Of a DNA stretch of 64,000 nt, positions 60,658 to 64,000 are shown piece after piece (position 1 is the first letter of the stretch; each line of letters opens with the position of its first letter). The position numbers were made by a program, and so were the translations under genes. The notes beneath the pieces are model-generated. The model had not been told where the DNA came from. It worked only from the letters and a program-made list of their open reading frames with translations, and ran no database searches. Source of the stretch: Arthrobacter zhangbolii (lineage in GTDB: Bacteria > Actinomycetota > Actinomycetes > Actinomycetales > Micrococcaceae); contig NZ_CP094984.1 of assembly GCF_022869865.1 (NCBI RefSeq), forward strand, positions 1,736,001-1,800,000. Direction: 5' to 3'.

Positions 60658-61644
60658 ATGAGTTCCGAAGCTGTCCTCCAGGGGCGGTCATCCCGCGGAA
60701 TTATCCGGCAGATCCTTCGCGAGCCGCTGCTTGGCCCGCTGCTGGCCCTGGTGCTGGCCGTCATCATTTTCAGCCTGGTCTCCGAAACTTTCCTGGCCCC
60801 GTACAACCTTTCGCTGATCCTGCAACAGTCCGTAGTCGTAGGAATCCTCGCTGTTGGCCAGACCCTCATCATCCTGACTGCAGGCATTGATCTCTCCATT
60901 GGCGCGGTAGCAGTCCTGGGAACGATTGTGATGGCTCAGGCGGCAGGCGCCGGTGGTCCCCTGGTGGCGCTGGCCGCCACCTTTCTCGTCTGTGTGGCGC
61001 TTGGCGCCGTCAACGGGGGATTGGTGACCGTGTTGCGGCTTCCCCCGTTCATTGTCACGTTGGGGACATTTACGGCCATTCAGGCGGCGACTCGGCTGCT
61101 GGCTGGCTCGCAGACCTATCAGGTGCCGCAGGGTCCGCTAACGTTCCTCGGCACCAGCTTTTCCATCGGGAGGTTCAACACCACCTACGGAGTGGTGGCC
61201 ATGCTGCTGGTGTATCTGTTCGTCTGGTACGCACTCTCCCAGACAGCCTGGGGCAGGCACGTCTATGCAGTGGGCGGGAACATCAACGCGGCCAGGATGT
61301 CCGGTATCAAGTCCGGACGGAACCTGTTCTCCGTTTACCTGGCGACAGGCGTGATAGCAGCCATTGCTGCCTGGGCCGCCCTGGGCAGGATCCCCAACGC
61401 CGACCCCAATGCGTACCAGAACGCCAACCTCGAATCCATCACTGCCGTGGTCATTGGCGGCACCAGCCTTTTCGGCGGCCGCGGCGGCGTTGTAGGGACA
61501 CTGATTGGAACCCTGATCGTGGGCGTGCTGCGCAATGGACTCACGCTCGCCGGCGTTGACAGCCTGTACCAGAACATTGCCACGGGGATTCTGGTCATTG
61601 TGGCGGTTGCCGTGGACCAGTTCGCCAGAAGGAGGTCCCTGTGA
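60658..61644 (+). CDS. frcC: Sugar ABC transporter permease (ribose/fructose type)
   Basis: A 328-residue permease of the RbsC family, about ten helices. Motifs include LTAGIDLSIGAV, the EAA-like cytosolic loop VGGNINAARMSGI, and the GTSLFGGRGGVVGTLIG region at the C-terminal half. It functions as a homodimer with the ATPase encoded by the next gene, which overlaps by four bases (GTGA). No defect seen. Confidence 0.92.
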   Translation: MSSEAVLQGRSSRGIIRQILREPLLGPLLALVLAVIIFSLVSETFLAPYNLSLILQQSVVVGILAVGQTLIILTAGIDLSIGAVAVLGTIVMAQAAGAGGPLVALAATFLVCVALGAVNGGLVTVLRLPPFIVTLGTFTAIQAATRLLAGSQTYQVPQGPLTFLGTSFSIGRFNTTYGVVAMLLVYLFVWYALSQTAWGRHVYAVGGNINAARMSGIKSGRNLFSVYLATGVIAAIAAWAALGRIPNADPNAYQNANLESITAVVIGGTSLFGGRGGVVGTLIGTLIVGVLRNGLTLAGVDSLYQNIATGILVIVAVAVDQFARRRSL

Positions 61645-62438
61645 CAAGGGCAGAGGAGGTCCCTCCGGTGCTGCAGGCCCGGGGACTGGTCAAGAAGTAC
61701 GGCAACGTGACAGCAATCAACAGCGCGGACTTCGACCTGCGGGCCGGTGAAGTGCTCGCCGTGGTCGGCGACAACGGCGCCGGGAAGTCCAGCCTCATCA
61801 AAGCCCTTGCCGGCGCCCTGGTTCCGGACGCTGGCGAGATCCTCATGGGCGGCACAAAGGTGCATTTCCGCAACACCCGCGATGCCAGGGCCATGGGGAT
61901 TGAAACGGTGTACCAGGACCTGGCCGTGGTGCCTGCCCTCGACATCGCCACCAACGTTTTCCTGGGCCGGGAAGTCCGGCGCAGGGGACTGATGGGTACA
62001 CTCTTCCGGCGGCTGGACATGCCCAGAATGCGCACGGAATCCTCGGGGCACCTGTCCGACCTGAAGATTGGAATCAAGTCGGTCAGCCAGTCAGTGGAAA
62101 CACTGTCCGGCGGCCAACGCCAGGGTGTTGCCGTGGTCCGCGCCGGGGCCTTCGGCAAAGGGGTCATCATCATGGACGAACCGACGGCCGCGCTGGGGGT
62201 AAGGGAATCGGGGCAGGTCATCGACCTGATCCATTCCATCCGCGAGCGGGGAATACCGGTGGTGCTGATCAGCCACGACATACCGCACGTTTTCGAAGTG
62301 TCTGATCGCATTCATGTTCACCGGCTCGGGATGCGGGCCGCCGTCGTCAGCCCCAAAATCCGGTCCATGTCCGAGGTAGTGGCCTTGATGACCGGCGCGG
62401 AACAACCGACCGACGGCGAGCGGGCAGGCGGTGGCTGA
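61641..62438 (+). CDS. frcA: Sugar ABC transporter ATPase (single nucleotide-binding domain)
   Basis: ATPase of 265 residues with one nucleotide-binding domain: Walker A GDNGAGKSS, signature LSGGQRQGVAV, Walker B GVIIMDEPTAAL and the switch His in LISHD. Most RbsA/MglA-type partners are double-length with two ATPase domains; the single form is the frcA type. It overlaps the permease (GTGA) and the following kinase (8 bp), so four genes form one coupled unit. Confidence 0.91.
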   Translation: MTRAEEVPPVLQARGLVKKYGNVTAINSADFDLRAGEVLAVVGDNGAGKSSLIKALAGALVPDAGEILMGGTKVHFRNTRDARAMGIETVYQDLAVVPALDIATNVFLGREVRRRGLMGTLFRRLDMPRMRTESSGHLSDLKIGIKSVSQSVETLSGGQRQGVAVVRAGAFGKGVIIMDEPTAALGVRESGQVIDLIHSIRERGIPVVLISHDIPHVFEVSDRIHVHRLGMRAAVVSPKIRSMSEVVALMTGAEQPTDGERAGGG

Positions 62439-63324
62439 CCAGCCGCTGGGCGTCTTCGCCGGACTGGCCACGCTGGACGTTATCCATCATGTTTCGGCTG
62501 TTCCCCGGGCCAACGAAAAGGTCACCGGAACGGCCCAGTTCGTGGCAGCGGGCGGCCCCGCAGCCAATGCCGCAGTGACGTTCGCGGGACTCGGCGGGCG
62601 TGCGGTTTTGCTCACCGTTTTGGGCCGGGGACCGGTGGCAGGGCTGATCCGTGCGGACCTGGGCGCATGGGGCGTCGAAGTGGTGGACATTGACCCGGAA
62701 CGCACCAGCGGGGCACCGGTGTCCAGCATCGCCGTAACCGCGGCGTCCGGGGAACGGTCAGTGGTGTCTGCCGATGCCGTAAGCGACGGCGCCGAGGCAC
62801 CTGCGGATTTGGCGGACCTGCTCATTGGTGCCGGCACCCTGTTGGTGGACGGGCACTATCCGCTCCTGGCGGTGGCCGCCGCCCGTGCCGCACGGGACCG
62901 CGGCATACCCGTGGTGGTCGATGCCGGGCGCTGGAAGTCCGTGATGGCTGACCTGCTGCCGCTCGCCGATGCCATGGTGTGTTCGGATGATTTCCGCTAC
63001 CCGGGGACGGCCACCTCAGCGCACACCGCGGGTATCCTGGTGGCGCGCGGCGTACCCGGGGTAGTGACCACCCATGGCAGTGAACCGGTCCTGTGGTGGC
63101 GGCAGGGCGAGCACGGCGCCGTAGACGTGCCGGCGGTGGAGGTCCGCGACACTTTGGGAGCCGGGGACGTCTTTCACGGCGCCTACTGCTATTTCAGCTC
63201 CAGTTCCGGCCGCGGGATTGCCGGGGACCTGGAATCCGCCGCCGGGATCGCCGCACTGCGGTGCACGGTTCCAGGGCCCCGGGCCTGGCTCGGCCTTCTT
63301 GATTCGCCCCCGTCCATGCCGTAA
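62431..63324 (+). CDS. PfkB/ribokinase-family sugar kinase
   Basis: Carbohydrate kinase of 297 residues. The N-terminal signature GGPAANAAVTFAGLGG and the C-terminal DTLGAGDVFHGA with the catalytic Asp are both present. VVVDAGRWKS and the region around CSDDFRYPG resemble ribokinase/adenosine-kinase-like members. It probably phosphorylates the sugar imported by the upstream ABC system. In the rhizobial frc operon the kinase is unrelated, so the cluster is similar in logic but not identical in parts. Its GTG overlaps the ATPase by eight bases. Confidence 0.88.
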   Translation: MADQPLGVFAGLATLDVIHHVSAVPRANEKVTGTAQFVAAGGPAANAAVTFAGLGGRAVLLTVLGRGPVAGLIRADLGAWGVEVVDIDPERTSGAPVSSIAVTAASGERSVVSADAVSDGAEAPADLADLLIGAGTLLVDGHYPLLAVAAARAARDRGIPVVVDAGRWKSVMADLLPLADAMVCSDDFRYPGTATSAHTAGILVARGVPGVVTTHGSEPVLWWRQGEHGAVDVPAVEVRDTLGAGDVFHGAYCYFSSSSGRGIAGDLESAAGIAALRCTVPGPRAWLGLLDSPPSMP

Positions 63325-63334
63325 GGCGAAAAAG

Positions 63335-63348
63335 CGGCCCTTAGGCCG
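63335..63348. terminator. Short hairpin between the kinase and the LacI regulator
   Basis: CGGCC and GGCCG form a five-base stem around CTTA; on the left is the run GAAAAAG, so the minus-strand transcript would end in TTTTTC, a plausible weak terminator for the regulator gene. The stem overlaps that gene's stop codon. Confidence 0.3.
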
Positions 63349-64000
63349 ATTCCCGCTCCACAAGCGAGGTCGGCAGGCGAGTGATCCGCTCAGCCGGCCG
63401 GCCCTCAATGAGGTCCACCAGTACCTCGGCCATCTTCTCGCCCAGCAGGGAGATCGGATGGTGGATAGTAGTCAGCGCTGGTGTGAGACTGGTGGCGTAA
63501 TAGTCGTCGTCGAAACCGACGACGGCGATGTCCTCGGGGATGCGCAGGCCGCGCTCCCTGATGACCGAGTACGCGCCGGCGGCCATCTGGTCGTTGGCGG
63601 CGAACACGCCGTCCAGGGGTGCCCCGCGGTCCAGCAGCCGCCGCATGGCTGCTGCACCGGAGGCGACCGTGAAGTCGCCGATTTCCACCAGCGCGTCTGT
63701 CAGCCCGGCGCGGAGAACCTCGCCCCGCCAGCCCGCGAGACGGTCCACGCCCGGGTGCATGTCCTGCGGACCGGCAATGGTGGCGATGTTTGTCCGTCCC
63801 GATCCGGTCAGCCGGGCGGTGCCAGTGGCGGCGCCCTTTTCATTGTCGACCTCCACGAAGTACGCATCCGCGGAGTTCAGGAGCGGCCGCCCGGCGAAGA
63901 CCAGGGGCAGGGAACCGTCCAGATGGGCCCAGGAGTGGTCGCCGGTATGGTGGGAGACCACCAGGACGCCGTCCACGTTGCCGCCCAACAGGTAGCGCCG
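63341..64000 (-). CDS. LacI-family transcriptional regulator (5' end outside window)
   Basis: Repressor of the LacI/GalR family; only 219 C-terminal codons plus the stop are inside the window, so the DNA-binding domain is not seen. The visible part is the effector-binding fold: VDGVLVVSHHTG, AGPQDMHPGVDRLAGW (dimer/ligand region), DGVFAANDQMAAGAY and DIAVVGFDDDYYAT. Convergent with the ABC operon and likely to control it. The candidate operator in the operon leader is the probable target. Confidence 0.9.
   Translation of the reverse strand, partial: RRYLLGGNVDGVLVVSHHTGDHSWAHLDGSLPLVFAGRPLLNSADAYFVEVDNEKGAATGTARLTGSGRTNIATIAGPQDMHPGVDRLAGWRGEVLRAGLTDALVEIGDFTVASGAAAMRRLLDRGAPLDGVFAANDQMAAGAYSVIRERGLRIPEDIAVVGFDDDYYATSLTPALTTIHHPISLLGEKMAEVLVDLIEGRPAERITRLPTSLVERESA

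Noticed and set aside
1-64000. tRNA, rRNA, CRISPR, insertion sequence or phage integration site
   Set aside because: No conserved tRNA TTCGA/GGTTCRA context with cloverleaf, no regularly spaced repeats, no transposase or integrase motif and no target duplication was recognised by eye; a dedicated search would be needed to exclude short RNAs.

Overview
The window is high-GC DNA with GTG/TTG starts, tightly overlapping genes (ATGA, GTGA, TGATG junctions) and several apparently leaderless promoters. The gene content (four-domain ribosomal protein S1 near polA, Kdp system, LysM-NlpC/P60 wall enzyme, Eis-like acetyltransferase, PiT carrier with a small partner) points to an actinobacterium, most likely the Arthrobacter group of Micrococcaceae. 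No rRNA, tRNA, CRISPR array, insertion sequence or prophage gene was seen.

Layout. (1) 1-8.7 kb: a TetR regulator cut by the window edge faces a kdp potassium-uptake operon made of a 27-residue coupled micro-ORF, kdpF, kdpA, kdpB, kdpC, kdpD and kdpE. (2) 8.8-10 kb: a secreted LysM-NlpC/P60 protein behind a recognisable ydaO-type (c-di-AMP) riboswitch. (3) 10.3-18.6 kb: MFS exporter, LigD-type polymerase domain protein, YeeE/TusA-like thiosulfate uptake pair, GT2 glycosyltransferase, alpha/beta hydrolase, PlsC-like acyltransferase and two SDR-fold proteins. (4) 18.8-28.2 kb: two paralogous type B carboxylesterases around an arginase-fold protein and an ABC-F protein, then lipoamide dehydrogenase, a hypothetical protein and a hotdog thioesterase. 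(5) 28.3-36.9 kb: four glycosyltransferases of different folds, a GH3 glycosidase and an AarF/UbiB kinase-like protein. (6) 37-42.3 kb: shikimate/quinate catabolism with a divergent MHS-family transporter, a shikimate dehydrogenase, a dehydroshikimate dehydratase-HPPD fusion and an IclR regulator. (7) 42.3-46.4 kb: a gadB-gadC-glsA acid-resistance operon. (8) 46.7-53.3 kb: Hsp20, an MFS exporter fused to beta-sandwich domains, PiT plus a small membrane protein, an Old Yellow Enzyme, a RibD/DHFR-like protein and a PaaI-type thioesterase. (9) 53.3-59.4 kb: polA, eis-like gene and rpsA. (10) 59.5-64 kb: a fructose/ribose-type ABC operon with a PfkB kinase and a convergent LacI regulator cut by the window end.

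How the genes work together. Kdp and the c-di-AMP-controlled wall hydrolase lie next to each other, linking potassium/turgor and wall remodelling. The shikimate genes would import shikimate, oxidise it and dehydrate the product to protocatechuate. GadB, GadC and GlsA form a closed proton-consuming cycle from glutamine or glutamate to GABA. The last operon imports a monosaccharide and phosphorylates it. The least explained parts are the mixed glycosyltransferase cluster, the MFS-beta-sandwich fusion, small membrane proteins coupled to kdp and pit, and several short phased repeats in promoters.
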